Source of the DNA: Heterorhizobium halophytocola | GTDB lineage: Bacteria > Pseudomonadota > Alphaproteobacteria > Rhizobiales > Rhizobiaceae | Length of the DNA: 64,000 bases | Direction of reading: 5' to 3' | Assembly (NCBI RefSeq): GCF_017873095.1 | Contig: NZ_JAGGJU010000008.1 | Coordinates: 1-64,000 of the forward strand | In this document: one piece after another, positions 26,309 through 35,548 of the stretch | How positions within the stretch are numbered: the stretch's first letter is position 1 | How the letters are laid out: the number at the start of each line of letters is the position of its first letter | Translations under genes and position numbers: made by a program | The notes under the pieces: model-generated | What the model was told of the DNA's origin: nothing | The model's input: only the letters and a program-made list of their open reading frames with translations | The model's database searches: none

Positions 26309-27820
26309 ATGAGTGAGATCGAGAGCTGCGACCTTTTCGTCATTGGCGGCGGCATCAACGGTGCGGGGATTGCCCGCGACGCGGCCGGCCGTGGCCTGTC
26401 GGTCGTCCTCAGCGAGAAGGACGATCTGGCGGAAGGCACGTCATCCCGCTCCGGCAAGCTGGTGCATGGCGGTCTGCGCTATCTCGAATACTATGAGTTC
26501 CGCCTGGTGCGCGAGGCGCTGATCGAGCGCGAGGTGCTAATGAATGCCGCCCCGCACATCATTTGGCCGATGCGCTTCGTGCTGCCGCATTCGCCCGAGG
26601 ATCGCCCGGCCTGGCTGGTGCGTCTCGGTCTGTTTCTCTACGACCATCTGGGCGGCCGCAAGAAGCTGCCGGGGACGCGGACGCTGGATCTGCGCCGCGA
26701 TCCCGAGGGCGCGCCCTTGCTCGACAAATATACCAAGGGCTTCGAATATTCCGACTGTTGGGTCGATGACGCCAGGCTGGTGGTGCTCAATGCCGTCGAT
26801 GCGGCCGAGCGCGGTGCCACCGTGCTGACCCGCAGCCCCTGCGTTTCGGCCCGCCGCGACGGCGGTTCCTGGCTCGTGACCACGCGCCACACGACGACCG
26901 GCGAGGAGCGGCAGTTCCGCGCCAAGGTTCTGGTGAATGCCGCCGGTCCCTGGGTCACCGATGTCGTCACCCGTGTTGCCGGCTCCAATTCCAGCCGCAA
27001 TGTACGCCTGGTCAAGGGCAGCCACATCATCGTGCCGAAATTCTGGGAAGGTCAGAACGCCTATCTCGTGCAGAACCACGACAAGCGGGTGATCTTCATC
27101 AACCCCTACGAAGGCGACAAGGCGCTGATCGGCACCACCGACATTTCCTATGAAGGCCGTGCCGAGGACGTGACCGCCGACGAAGGCGAGATCGAATATC
27201 TGCTGAGCGCGGTCAACCGCTATTTCAAGGAGAAGCTGCGCCGCGAGGACGTGCTCACCAGCTTCTCCGGCGTGCGGCCTCTCTTCGACGACGGGCAGGG
27301 CAATCCGTCCGCGGTCACCCGCGATTATGTCTTCGATCTGGACGAGACCGGCGGGGCGCCGCTGCTCAACGTCTTCGGCGGCAAGATCACCACGTTTCGG
27401 GAGCTGGCCGAGCGCGGCCTGCACAAGCTCGACAAGTTCTTCCCCGCCATGGGCAAGGACTGGACGGAGCATGCGAGCCTGCCGGGCGGCGAGATCGAGA
27501 ACGCGGATTACGAGCTTTTCCGCGAAAGGATGAAGGAAACCTATCCCTGGATGTCGCGGGCCCTGCGCAAGCATTACGGTCGGCTTTACGGCGCGCGCAT
27601 CGCGCGGATTGCCGGCAATGCGACCTCGCTCGAGGGGCTTGGCCGACATTTCGGCGGTCTGCTCTACGAGGCCGAGGTCCGCTATCTCGTGGAAAACGAA
27701 TGGGCACAGACCGCCGAGGACATTCTCTGGCGGCGCACCAAGCATCGGCTGCATCTGAGCGAAGCCGAGCAGGCGGCCTTTGCCGCGTGGTTTGCCGAAC
27801 AGAAAGCGGAGGCGGCATAG
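26309..27820 (+). CDS. eryB: Erythritol-phosphate dehydrogenase EryB (GlpD-like FAD enzyme)
   Basis: A 503-aa FAD enzyme of the glycerol-3-phosphate dehydrogenase family. The FAD motif is LFVIGGGINGAGIARDAAG (about residues 9-27). SGKLVHGGLRYLEYYEF, VNAAGPWVTDVV and TSFSGVRPLFDD are family segments. The start at 26309 has AGGAGC upstream. Between eryA and eryC it oxidises erythritol phosphate to 3-keto-erythrose (tetrulose) phosphate, with electrons going to the quinone pool. A paralogue lies at 15.3-17.0 kb in the same locus. Confidence 0.93.
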   Translation: MSEIESCDLFVIGGGINGAGIARDAAGRGLSVVLSEKDDLAEGTSSRSGKLVHGGLRYLEYYEFRLVREALIEREVLMNAAPHIIWPMRFVLPHSPEDRPAWLVRLGLFLYDHLGGRKKLPGTRTLDLRRDPEGAPLLDKYTKGFEYSDCWVDDARLVVLNAVDAAERGATVLTRSPCVSARRDGGSWLVTTRHTTTGEERQFRAKVLVNAAGPWVTDVVTRVAGSNSSRNVRLVKGSHIIVPKFWEGQNAYLVQNHDKRVIFINPYEGDKALIGTTDISYEGRAEDVTADEGEIEYLLSAVNRYFKEKLRREDVLTSFSGVRPLFDDGQGNPSAVTRDYVFDLDETGGAPLLNVFGGKITTFRELAERGLHKLDKFFPAMGKDWTEHASLPGGEIENADYELFRERMKETYPWMSRALRKHYGRLYGARIARIAGNATSLEGLGRHFGGLLYEAEVRYLVENEWAQTAEDILWRRTKHRLHLSEAEQAAFAAWFAEQKAEAA

Positions 27821-27823
27821 GAC

Positions 27824-28759
27824 ATGGCACTCACCCTTTCGCTCAACACCAATCCGCTGGTCAACCGCTTTGCCGAACCCGACGATCTGATCGACACGGT
27901 TGCCCGGGACCTGAGGCTGCGCGATCTGCAGCTGACCCATGAATTCATCAATCCGAGCTGGCCGGCCTCCACCATTCGCCGGCTGACCCGCCAGATGGAG
28001 AGTGCGCTCCAGCGTACCGGTGTCCGGGTCACCTCGGGCATGACCGGTCCCTATGGTCGGCTCAACCATTTCGGCCATCCGGATGCCGATGTGCGGCGCT
28101 ATTATGTCGACTGGTTCAAGACCTTTGCCGACATCATCGGCGATCTCGGCGGCACATCCGTCGGCACACAGTTCGCGATCTTCACCTACCGCGACTACGA
28201 CGATCCGGAGCGCCGAGAAGACCTGATCCGAAACGCCATCGACTGCTGGGCTGAGGTGGCCGAGCACGCCAAGGGTGCCGGTCTCTCCTATGTGTTCTGG
28301 GAGCCGATGAGCATCGGCCGTGAATTCGGCGAGACGATTGCAGCATGCAGGACGCTGCAGGATCGCCTGACGGCAGCCGACATGGCCATTCCGATGTGGA
28401 TGATGGCCGATATCGACCATGGCGACGTCACCTCGGACAATCCCGACGATTTCGACCCCTATGCCTGGGCGAAGGCGGTGCCGAAGGTCTCGCCGATCAT
28501 CCACATCAAGCAAAGCCTGATGGACAAGGGTGGGCATCGGCCCTTCACCGCCCAGTTCAATGCCAAGGGACGCATCCAGCCCGAGCCATTGCTGAAGGCC
28601 TTTGCCGAGGGTGGCGCGGTCGACAACGAGATCTGTCTCGAACTCTCCTTCAAGGAGCGTGAGCCGAACGACCGCGAGGTTGTCCCGCAGATTGCCGAAA
28701 GCGTCGCCTTCTGGGCCCCGCATATCGACACCGGCGCTGCCGATCTGAAGGTGGGCTGA
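27824..28759 (+). CDS. eryC: EryC, tetrulose-4-phosphate racemase/isomerase (TIM barrel)
   Basis: A 311-aa protein of the xylose-isomerase-like TIM-barrel (AP_endonuc_2) superfamily. Putative metal and substrate residues sit in FTYRDYDDPERRED, YVFWEPMSIGREF, MMADIDHGDV and IIHIKQSLMDKGGH. It begins three bases after eryB. In Brucella-type pathways EryC interconverts L- and D-3-tetrulose 4-phosphate. Assignment is by order and family; I did not align it. Confidence 0.88.
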   Translation: MALTLSLNTNPLVNRFAEPDDLIDTVARDLRLRDLQLTHEFINPSWPASTIRRLTRQMESALQRTGVRVTSGMTGPYGRLNHFGHPDADVRRYYVDWFKTFADIIGDLGGTSVGTQFAIFTYRDYDDPERREDLIRNAIDCWAEVAEHAKGAGLSYVFWEPMSIGREFGETIAACRTLQDRLTAADMAIPMWMMADIDHGDVTSDNPDDFDPYAWAKAVPKVSPIIHIKQSLMDKGGHRPFTAQFNAKGRIQPEPLLKAFAEGGAVDNEICLELSFKEREPNDREVVPQIAESVAFWAPHIDTGAADLKVG

Positions 28760-28865
28760 GCGATGCGCGCGGATGGCATGTCATCGACCATCGAGCACTT
28801 GCAGATCGCCGGTGCGCCGGGGCAAGGATCTTTCCTTGTTCAATCGGCAGGCAAGGTTCGGGGCA

Positions 28866-29804
28866 ATGGCTGATCACGACGACAATCTGGCCGTTCGCGC
28901 CGCATGGCTGCATTATGTCGGCGGCCTGACCCAGGCAGCGGTTGCCAAACGGCTCGGCATCCCCTCGGTCAAGGCGCACAGACTGATCGCAAGGGCTGTG
29001 GCGGAGGGCGTGGTCAAGGTCTCGATCGACGGCGTGATTGCCGAATGTGCGGATCTGGAGGCCGAACTCTGCCGCCGCTATGGCCTTGCCTATTGCGAGG
29101 TTTCCCCCGATGTCGACGAGGACGGGCTGGCGCTGGCAACGCTTGGTCATGCGGGCGCGAATTTCCTGCGCCGCGAAATCGAGACCGGCGACAGCAAGGT
29201 GATCGGGCTCGGTCATGGCCGCACGCTCTCGGCGGCGGTCCAGCAATTGCCGCGCATTGCGGCGGGCGACAAGCGCTTCGTCTCGCTGCTCGGCGGCCTC
29301 ACCCGCAACTATGCGGCCAATCCCTATGACGTCATGCACCAGCTGGCGCAAAAGACCGGCACCCAGGCCTATGTCATGCCGGTTCCCTTTTTCGCCAACA
29401 CCCAGGAAGACCGCGATGTCCTTCTTGCGCAACGGGGCGTTCGCGAAGTCTTCGATCTTGCCAGCAGTGCCGACCTGAAGATCGTCGGTATCGGCACGGT
29501 CGACGGCGAGGCGCATCTGCTGAAATCCGGCATGCTGGAAAAACACGAGGTCGAGGAAATCGCGGCCCTTGGAGGCGTTGGCGAAATGCTGGGCCTGTTC
29601 TTCGACGCCAAGGGCCGGCTGCTCGAAACCTCCGTCACGCGGCGCACGTTGGCAGCCTCGCTGTCCAAGACCAGAGACGACCGGCTGGTGGCGATTGCCG
29701 GCGGGGCGCTGAAGACCGAAGCGATCAGCGCCGTGCTCTACAGCCACAGCCTGTACGGTTTGATCACCGACGAGCGCAGCGCACGCACTCTGCTAGAGCG
29801 TTGA
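28866..29804 (+). CDS. eryD: EryD, SorC/DeoR-type erythritol-responsive regulator
   Basis: A 312-aa SorC-family regulator. The N-terminal HTH (AWLHYVGGLTQAAVAKRLGI) is followed by a sugar-binding domain with GLGHGRTLSAAVQQLP and VSLLGGLTRNYAANPYDVMH; C-terminal GIGTVDGEAHLL is also typical. I chose the ATG at 28866, as the frame upstream carries no domain. EryD represses the ery operon and responds to erythritol in known relatives. About 106 bases separate it from eryC. Confidence 0.9.
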   Translation: MADHDDNLAVRAAWLHYVGGLTQAAVAKRLGIPSVKAHRLIARAVAEGVVKVSIDGVIAECADLEAELCRRYGLAYCEVSPDVDEDGLALATLGHAGANFLRREIETGDSKVIGLGHGRTLSAAVQQLPRIAAGDKRFVSLLGGLTRNYAANPYDVMHQLAQKTGTQAYVMPVPFFANTQEDRDVLLAQRGVREVFDLASSADLKIVGIGTVDGEAHLLKSGMLEKHEVEEIAALGGVGEMLGLFFDAKGRLLETSVTRRTLAASLSKTRDDRLVAIAGGALKTEAISAVLYSHSLYGLITDERSARTLLER

Positions 29805-29885
29805 AAGGAATGGATTTTTCCTGCCAGTACCATGGCCGCTGTGAGAAAATCACAATGTCGATGTTGCAAAAGACGCCTCTTATCG

Positions 29886-30211
29886 GTGCGGGAAGGAAAC
29901 TGGACGGAGAAACGGGATGAACGCAGGCAGGAAATCATCAATCTTCTCGTCGAGCACCACGCGTTCGATCTGCAAGGTCCGGCCACGCGCTTTGCGGTGT
30001 CCAGCATGACGATCCGCCGCGATCTCGACGATCTGGAGGCCTCCGGGATGCTGCGCAAGGTGCGTGGCGGCGCGACGATTAATGCCGGCACCCGGTTTAG
30101 GAGCGATTTCAACGCCGTCGTCTCGGATCACCCACTGCCGCAGGACACGGTCCTTGCGCTCGAGGGACCGAGATCGTGATCGCGATTGCCAATGGAGAGG
30201 AACAGCAGTGA
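29886..30211 (+). pseudogene. Broken DeoR-family regulator (eryR remnant)
   Basis: The frame encodes a normal DeoR HTH (KRDERRQEIINLLVEHHAFD, then VSSMTIRRDLDDLEASGML and RKVRGGATINAGTRF). It then jumps straight to the last stretch of a DeoR sensor domain (SDFNAVVSDHPLPQDTVLALE), so roughly 140 residues of the ligand domain are missing around 30100. The frame then stops at 30179. The usual C-terminal tail ([15 protein letters not shown]) continues in another frame near 30164 and ends with a TGA overlapping the next gene's GTG start. An internal deletion plus a frameshift is the simplest reading. An HTH-only protein of about 100 aa could still be made. Confidence 0.8.
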
Positions 30212-30987
30212 GCCAGGACAGATATTTTTGGGTCGGCACCAGCTGGAAGATGAACAAGACACTGCGCGAGGCGAAAGCGTTCGCCGAGGCGTTGAAGGCG
30301 GCCGATGGCGGCGCCGATCCACGCATCCAGCGCTTCGTCATCCCGCCTTTCACCATGGTGCGCGAGGTCAGGGCCATCCTTCAGGACAGTTCGGTCAAGG
30401 TCGGCGCGCAGAACATGCACTGGGCCGATGCCGGGGCATGGACCGGCGAGATCTCGCCAGCGATGCTGACCGACTGCAATCTCGATCTGGTCGAACTTGG
30501 CCATTCCGAGCGACGCGAGCATTTCGGCGAGACCGACGAAACCGTCGGGCTCAAGACCGAGGCCGCGGTCCGTCATGGCCTGACGCCGCTGATCTGCATT
30601 GGCGAAACGCTGGAGGACCGCGAGAGCGGCCGCGCGGCCGAGGTGCTGGCGGCCGAGGTGCGGGGCGCACTCTCCAGGCTTTCGGATCAGCAGAAACAGG
30701 CACCGATCCTGCTCGCCTACGAGCCCGTCTGGGCGATTGGCGAAAACGGTATTCCGGCGACTGCCGATTATGCGCAGGCACGCCATGCCGAGATTGCGCA
30801 GGTCGCCGAAGAGGTGCTCGGCCGGCGCATTCCCTGCCTCTATGGCGGATCGGTCAACCCCGGCAATTGCGAGGAACTGATCGCCTGCCCGCATATCGAC
30901 GGGCTCTTCATCGGTCGTTCGGCGTGGAACGTCGACGGCTATCTCGACATCCTGGCGCGATGCGCCGCCACCCTCGGAGGTAACTGA
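30208..30987 (+). CDS. tpiB: Triosephosphate isomerase homologue of the ery locus (tetrulose-phosphate isomerase)
   Basis: A 259-aa TIM. It has the active-site Lys region GTSWKMNKT (about residue 10), catalytic His in [10 protein letters not shown], catalytic Glu in AYEPVWAIG and the phosphate-binding [11 protein letters not shown] loop, so it looks catalytically complete. The GTG at 30208 has GGAGAGGAAC upstream and overlaps the relic regulator's original stop. In erythritol loci this paralogue acts on 3-tetrulose 4-phosphate (called EryH in Brucella) and not on glycolytic triose phosphates. That role follows from gene context. Confidence 0.9.
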   Translation: MSQDRYFWVGTSWKMNKTLREAKAFAEALKAADGGADPRIQRFVIPPFTMVREVRAILQDSSVKVGAQNMHWADAGAWTGEISPAMLTDCNLDLVELGHSERREHFGETDETVGLKTEAAVRHGLTPLICIGETLEDRESGRAAEVLAAEVRGALSRLSDQQKQAPILLAYEPVWAIGENGIPATADYAQARHAEIAQVAEEVLGRRIPCLYGGSVNPGNCEELIACPHIDGLFIGRSAWNVDGYLDILARCAATLGGN

Positions 30988-30989
30988 TC

Positions 30990-31445
30990 ATGAAACTTGC
31001 CATTGCAGGCGATAGCGCCGGCGAAGGTCTCGCCAAGGTGCTGGCCGACTATCTGAAGGACAAGCACGAGGTCGACGAGATTTCGCGCACCGACCAGGGC
31101 CCGGATGCCTTCTACGCCAATCTGTCGGATCGTGTGGCGCAGCAGGTGCTGGACGGCAAATACGACCGGGCCATCCTGGTCTGTGGCACCGGCATCGGGG
31201 TCTGCATTTCCGCCAACAAGGTGCCGGGCATTCGCGCCGCCCTGACGCACGACACCTATTCGGCAGAACGCGCGGCATTGTCCAACAACGCGCAGATCAT
31301 CACCATGGGGGCCCGGGTCATCGGCTCGGAAGTGGCAAAGTCGATCGCCGACGCCTATCTGTCCCAGACCTTCGACGAAAATGGCCGCTCGGCCGGAAAT
31401 GTCGATGCGATCAACGAGGTCGATGCAAAATACAACAAGGCTTGA
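30990..31445 (+). CDS. rpiB: RpiB-type sugar-phosphate isomerase of the ery locus
   Basis: A 151-aa RpiB/LacAB-family isomerase. [15 protein letters not shown] is the phosphate-binding start, the catalytic Cys lies in [17 protein letters not shown] (about residue 65), and the conserved [14 protein letters not shown] follows near residue 100. It starts two bases after the TIM gene. In the erythritol pathway (EryI) it converts D-erythrulose 4-phosphate to D-erythrose 4-phosphate for the pentose phosphate pathway, the last step of the route. Confidence 0.92.
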   Translation: MKLAIAGDSAGEGLAKVLADYLKDKHEVDEISRTDQGPDAFYANLSDRVAQQVLDGKYDRAILVCGTGIGVCISANKVPGIRAALTHDTYSAERAALSNNAQIITMGARVIGSEVAKSIADAYLSQTFDENGRSAGNVDAINEVDAKYNKA

Positions 31446-31461
31446 ACGCCTTTTGATTAGA

Positions 31462-31489
31462 CCCGCGCTCCGGTGACCTGGAGCGCGGG
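31462..31489. terminator. Strong hairpin between rpiB and the sulfatase gene
   Basis: CCCGCGCTCC (31462-31471) and GGAGCGCGGG (31480-31489) form a perfect 10-bp GC stem with an 8-base loop. It lies between two convergent genes, so it can act on both transcripts. There is no long T run, so it may be a weak terminator or a 3'-end stabiliser. Confidence 0.6.
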
Positions 31490-31517
31490 CGCAGCGCGCA
31501 GAGTGCGCCGGCGGCAT

Positions 31518-33074
31518 TCAGGCGACGTCCGGCAGACCTGACAGAACGCTCCGGCTGTCATGCTCCGGCATGTCGCCGATCTCCGCCATCTTGGCATCGA
31601 GCTTGGACAGCATGGCGCGAAACACCTCGGCATAGGCCGGATCGGCAGCGACATTCGTCAGCTCGAACGGATCCTTGTCGCAGTCGAACAATTCCCATGC
31701 GCCGATCTCCTCGCCCTCCTCGGAGCCGATCCAGCCCATCGCCTTGTCGTACCAGTAGATCAGCTTGTAGCGCCGGTCGCGCACGCCGTAATGGGCGATC
31801 GCATTATGTATGTAGTCGCGGTTCATCCAGTAGCGGTGATAGGCGACGTCCTGCCAGGCCTCGTCGGTCTGCTGCTCGAACAGCGGCCTGAGGCTCACGC
31901 CCTGCATGTAGTTCGGGATCGGAAGTCCGGCAAAATCGAGAAAGGTCGGCGCGAAATCGACATTGGTGGCGATCTTGCGGGACTGGCTGCCCGCCGCGAC
32001 GCCCGCGGGATAGCGCACCAGGAAGGGCATCTGCAGGCTCTCCTCATACATGAAGCGCTTGTCGAACCAGCCATGCTCGCCAAGAAAGAAGCCCTGGTCC
32101 GAGGTATAGATGACGATGGTGTTATCCGCCTCGCCACTGTCGTCGAGCCAGTCGAGCAGCCGTCCGACGCTTTCGTCGATCGCCTGGATGGTGCGCAGGT
32201 AACGCTGCATGTACCGCTGATACTTGAATTCGGCGAGCGCCACCGGATCGGTGAAGGTGAAATTCTCGCCGGTCAGCGCATCGACCAGCGTGACGGGCCT
32301 GCCCTCCACCACCTCCGGCACCTTTCGCATCGAGGCGCCGGGATACATCGGCGCGCCGACCTCTATCCCGCCCTCCGGCTGGACCAGCCCGAGATCGTCA
32401 TAGGTCATGTCCTGGCGCACCCGCATTCTGGCCACTGCTGCCGCGTAGGCCCGCCGCGCATAGTCGTCATGGAAGGTCTCGGGCAAAGGCAGGGGGTCGG
32501 AATAGAGATGGCGGTGGCGCGGATGGGGCGAGAAATTGCGGTGCGGGGCCTTGTGATGGCACATCAGGAAAAACGGCTTTTCGGGGTCGCGGTTTTCCAG
32601 AAAGCCGAGGCTCATCTCGGTGATCAGGTCGGTGGCATAACCTTCGAGCCGCCTGTGGCCATCGGGAAAGATGAAGGTCGGGTCGAAATATTCCCCCTGG
32701 CCGGGCACGACTGCCCAGTCGTCGAAGCCCGTCGGCTCGTGCCCCTTGCCTTCGCCCAGATGCCACTTGCCGTAGATGGCCGTCTGGTAACCGCCGTGGC
32801 GAAGATGCTTGGCGACATTTGGCAGCCGGTTGTCGATATGGGTGTCGAGCGTGGTGACGCCGTTCACGTGGTTGTGCGTGCCGGTCATGATCGCCGCCCG
32901 GCTTGGCGTGCAGATCGAATTCGTCACATAGCAGCGGTCGAGCCGCATGCCGCCTTCGGCGATGCGGTCGAGATTGGGCGTCGCGTTCAGTCCCGCCCCA
33001 TAGGCCGAGATCGCACGGGCGGCGTGATCATCCGACATGATGAAGAGGATGTTGGGGCGCTTCTGTTGGGTCAT
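31518..33074 (-). CDS. Sulfatase (formylglycine-dependent, type I)
   Basis: A 518-aa sulfatase. RPNILFIMSDDHAARAIS gives the metal-binding Asp pair. SICTPSRAAIMTGTHNHVNG carries the C-x-P-S-R motif whose Cys is converted to formylglycine, and YGKWHLGEGKG follows near residue 105. I chose the ATG at 33074 because the DD motif follows at once and GGAA lies upstream; a longer frame reaches 33137. It has no signal peptide, so it is likely cytoplasmic. It hydrolyses an unknown sulfate ester. Divergent from a LysR gene that probably controls it. Confidence 0.92.
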   Translation of the reverse strand: MTQQKRPNILFIMSDDHAARAISAYGAGLNATPNLDRIAEGGMRLDRCYVTNSICTPSRAAIMTGTHNHVNGVTTLDTHIDNRLPNVAKHLRHGGYQTAIYGKWHLGEGKGHEPTGFDDWAVVPGQGEYFDPTFIFPDGHRRLEGYATDLITEMSLGFLENRDPEKPFFLMCHHKAPHRNFSPHPRHRHLYSDPLPLPETFHDDYARRAYAAAVARMRVRQDMTYDDLGLVQPEGGIEVGAPMYPGASMRKVPEVVEGRPVTLVDALTGENFTFTDPVALAEFKYQRYMQRYLRTIQAIDESVGRLLDWLDDSGEADNTIVIYTSDQGFFLGEHGWFDKRFMYEESLQMPFLVRYPAGVAAGSQSRKIATNVDFAPTFLDFAGLPIPNYMQGVSLRPLFEQQTDEAWQDVAYHRYWMNRDYIHNAIAHYGVRDRRYKLIYWYDKAMGWIGSEEGEEIGAWELFDCDKDPFELTNVAADPAYAEVFRAMLSKLDAKMAEIGDMPEHDSRSVLSGLPDVA

Positions 33075-33364
33075 CGCAAGGTTCCGTCCGGTATGAGCAG
33101 GTAGGCTGGATGTTCCGCAGGGTGCTGCCTTCGGCATCGAGGTCTTCGGCGGCTGTCCGGCGGCAGGGATGATCGGATCGCAGATTGCTTAGCCGGCTAC
33201 CAGATCCCCATGGCGGCCGTACGACCGGACCGTTGATGAAAGCGCGCTTCGGCCCTCCCTGCGACCCGCTGCAGCTTCGCAGGCCATAGGGACATGAATA
33301 TCAGTTGAAGGAGATGCCTGACCAATGCTATTCGCGGCATGAGCGATAAAGGAATGTTATCACC
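33075..33364. promoter_or_regulatory. Divergent region between sulfatase and LysR genes
   Basis: A gene-free gap of 290 bases. ATGC-N8-GCAT at 33325-33340, 25 bases before the LysR start, has the dyad form of LysR-type sites. No other clear structure is seen. Confidence 0.35.
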
Positions 33365-34414
33365 ATGCTCGACCGGATGAGCCTGCTGTTGCGGTTTTCC
33401 GCCATTTGCGATGCGGGCAGCCTGCGCCAGGCAGCCCAGGTGTTGAACATCACCCAGCCGGCGCTCTCGCGCTCCCTTTCCACATTGGAAGCCATCTACG
33501 GCAAGCCCCTGCTGGAACGCCATGCGCGCGGCGTGAGCCCGACCGCCTTCGGGGAGCGGTTGCTCTCCTCGGTGTCACGGCTGGCACGCGACTGGGCGCT
33601 TGCCGAGGAGCGGCTGGTGGAAGACGGCCGGATGCTGGAGGGCAAATTCAGGATCAGCGGCGGCCCGCTATGGGACAGCCTCGTTCTTCCCGATGTCATC
33701 GGTGAGCTGCAAAGGCGTTTTCCGCGGCTGACCGTAGAACTGCAATATCAGACGGGTGACGCGCTCCATGCGGCCCTGCTGGAGGGGCGTATCGATATCG
33801 CCTTCGGCGGTCTTCACCGTCTGGATCGCGGTCATGACCTGCTGGTCGCGCGGGAATTGACCCGGGTTCACGACCGCCTCGTGGCCCGCCGCGGCCATCC
33901 GATCCATGCCTGTGCGCCAGGCGACTATACTGCCCTGATCGGCATGCCCTGGGTGATCTATTCCGCCGACCCGATCTACGAGCAGCAGATCGTCCACACC
34001 CTCGTCGAACGCACCGGCGTGATGCCGAATATCATGCTCAGATGCAGTTCGCTGATGGCGACGCTACGCAGCCTGCAGAACGGCGACTACCTGACCATGC
34101 TGCCGACAAGCGATGCCGGCAATGTCTTCGGACCCGACATCCTTGCGGCCCCGATCGATATCGGCCGGCGCATTGGTCCGTCCGGCGCCCGGTATCGAAG
34201 GGTGATCGCCGATTATCCGCCTCTGACGGCCTTGCTCGACCTCTGCGAGCGTTTCATCGCCCGGCAGGCGAAGACCCATGGAGCGACGGCTGCAGGGGTT
34301 GCCACGGCCCGCGATGCCGATCCGGGCCGGATCCAGATCAACGCAGACGCGCCGGAGGCAGGGACGTGCCCAGGCACAGATTCTCCGGCGTCCAGCCGCG
34401 ACAAGGGGGCTTGA
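33365..34414 (+). CDS. LysR-family transcriptional regulator
   Basis: A 349-aa regulator. The winged HTH is at residues 5-64 (LLLRFSAICDAGSLRQAAQV, then LNITQPALSRSLSTLEAIYG) and the effector domain starts near residue 95 (GKFRISGGPLWDSLVLPDVI). The C-terminal tail of about 45 residues after FIARQAKTHG is longer than usual and looks disordered. AAGGAA lies upstream of the ATG. It is divergent from the sulfatase gene, so it is a likely regulator of sulfate-ester use. Confidence 0.9.
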   Translation: MLDRMSLLLRFSAICDAGSLRQAAQVLNITQPALSRSLSTLEAIYGKPLLERHARGVSPTAFGERLLSSVSRLARDWALAEERLVEDGRMLEGKFRISGGPLWDSLVLPDVIGELQRRFPRLTVELQYQTGDALHAALLEGRIDIAFGGLHRLDRGHDLLVARELTRVHDRLVARRGHPIHACAPGDYTALIGMPWVIYSADPIYEQQIVHTLVERTGVMPNIMLRCSSLMATLRSLQNGDYLTMLPTSDAGNVFGPDILAAPIDIGRRIGPSGARYRRVIADYPPLTALLDLCERFIARQAKTHGATAAGVATARDADPGRIQINADAPEAGTCPGTDSPASSRDKGA

Positions 34415-34519
34415 GGGCTCTGGCGTTATGGCATGCCAAGAACATTCCTGGGCCAATCGGCTGACGCTGCGGGCTGTGTAACCCGGCCCGCCTGCCTGCT
34501 CCATGTCTTCGCAGGGCGA

Positions 34520-35548
34520 CTATACCAGCCATTCCGCGAATGAACTGGCGGGCGTCGGCCGCGGCAGATGGCCGGTCATTCCGGCTGCGCGCGCCTCGCT
34601 CGGCCTGAAGCCGTATTCCGCCAGGAACTGGCGGGAAAACAGAGCCTGGTTGGTAAAGCCGTAGGCATAGGCGATTGTCGAGATGAGGCGCTGGTCCCTC
34701 GGATCCGCAATCGCCCGGCAACAGGCGGCAAGTCGCTTCTGCCGGATGAAATTGACAACCCCGCCACGCGCTTCGAACAGGTAATAGAGCTGCCTGCGGG
34801 AGATTTCGAGCGCCCGGCAGATGGAATCGGCATCGAGATCGGGCGAGCCGAGATTTTCCTGAATGTATTTGCGGGCGAGGTTCAGCCGTCCCGCGGTAAT
34901 CGACACCTCCGCCTCGACAAGACTGTCGGCGGTGTTCGTCACCGCAGCGGAAAGCAGCAGCGTGAGGGTTTCGACCATCGCCGGCACCTCGGAAACCTTG
35001 AGGTTTTCCGCATACTTGTCAGCGGTCAGGATGAAATCCTTGAGGATGAGCGAAATCGGTCCCTGCAACAGCTGATGGCTGACCGAATCCAGCAGCGTGG
35101 TCAGTTCGGGATGGCGATCCCGGCTTAGAAAGATGCAGACGCTTTCGGTGCCGGTCATCTGGCCGGCGAACGAATAGGCGAGTGACTTGACGTGCAGATC
35201 CTCGGCCGAGGATTTCAGCACCCTGTCCCCCGCGGTGCAGGATACCTGACCCTTCTTGATCAGGGAGAGGCACCAGTGATCGATGCCCGATTTGGCCACA
35301 TGCTTCATCTCGTGGCTATAGGTCATCGGATCCATGGTGGAGGAGACCAGGTGCATGTCACCCAGCACAAAGGCGCGCGCCCTTGCTTTAAAGCCTTGGT
35401 CCGGCGTCCCTAAAGGTTCGACATCCATCAGCGATGATACGAATTCGCGCCAGACCTCGAACTGCTGGCGCGGTGGGTGGACGTCTGTGGTGAACCGGTC
35501 CGTGCGGACGCCGTGGTTGTCAGAGCTCTGCTCGGGCTTTTCCACCAT
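34520..35548 (-). CDS. AraC-family transcriptional regulator
   Basis: A 342-aa protein. The C-terminal AraC DNA-binding domain (about residues 215-325) has two HTHs, DADSICRALEISRRQLYYLF and ISTIAYAYGFTNQALFSRQF. The N-terminal 200 residues resemble the AraC_binding_2-type sensor of NitR/XylS-like regulators (RTDRFTTDVHPPRQQFEVW near the start, then MTYSHEMKHVAKSGIDHW). No clear target; it stands alone, with 261 bases of upstream sequence before the transaminase gene. Confidence 0.9.
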   Translation of the reverse strand: MVEKPEQSSDNHGVRTDRFTTDVHPPRQQFEVWREFVSSLMDVEPLGTPDQGFKARARAFVLGDMHLVSSTMDPMTYSHEMKHVAKSGIDHWCLSLIKKGQVSCTAGDRVLKSSAEDLHVKSLAYSFAGQMTGTESVCIFLSRDRHPELTTLLDSVSHQLLQGPISLILKDFILTADKYAENLKVSEVPAMVETLTLLLSAAVTNTADSLVEAEVSITAGRLNLARKYIQENLGSPDLDADSICRALEISRRQLYYLFEARGGVVNFIRQKRLAACCRAIADPRDQRLISTIAYAYGFTNQALFSRQFLAEYGFRPSEARAAGMTGHLPRPTPASSFAEWLV

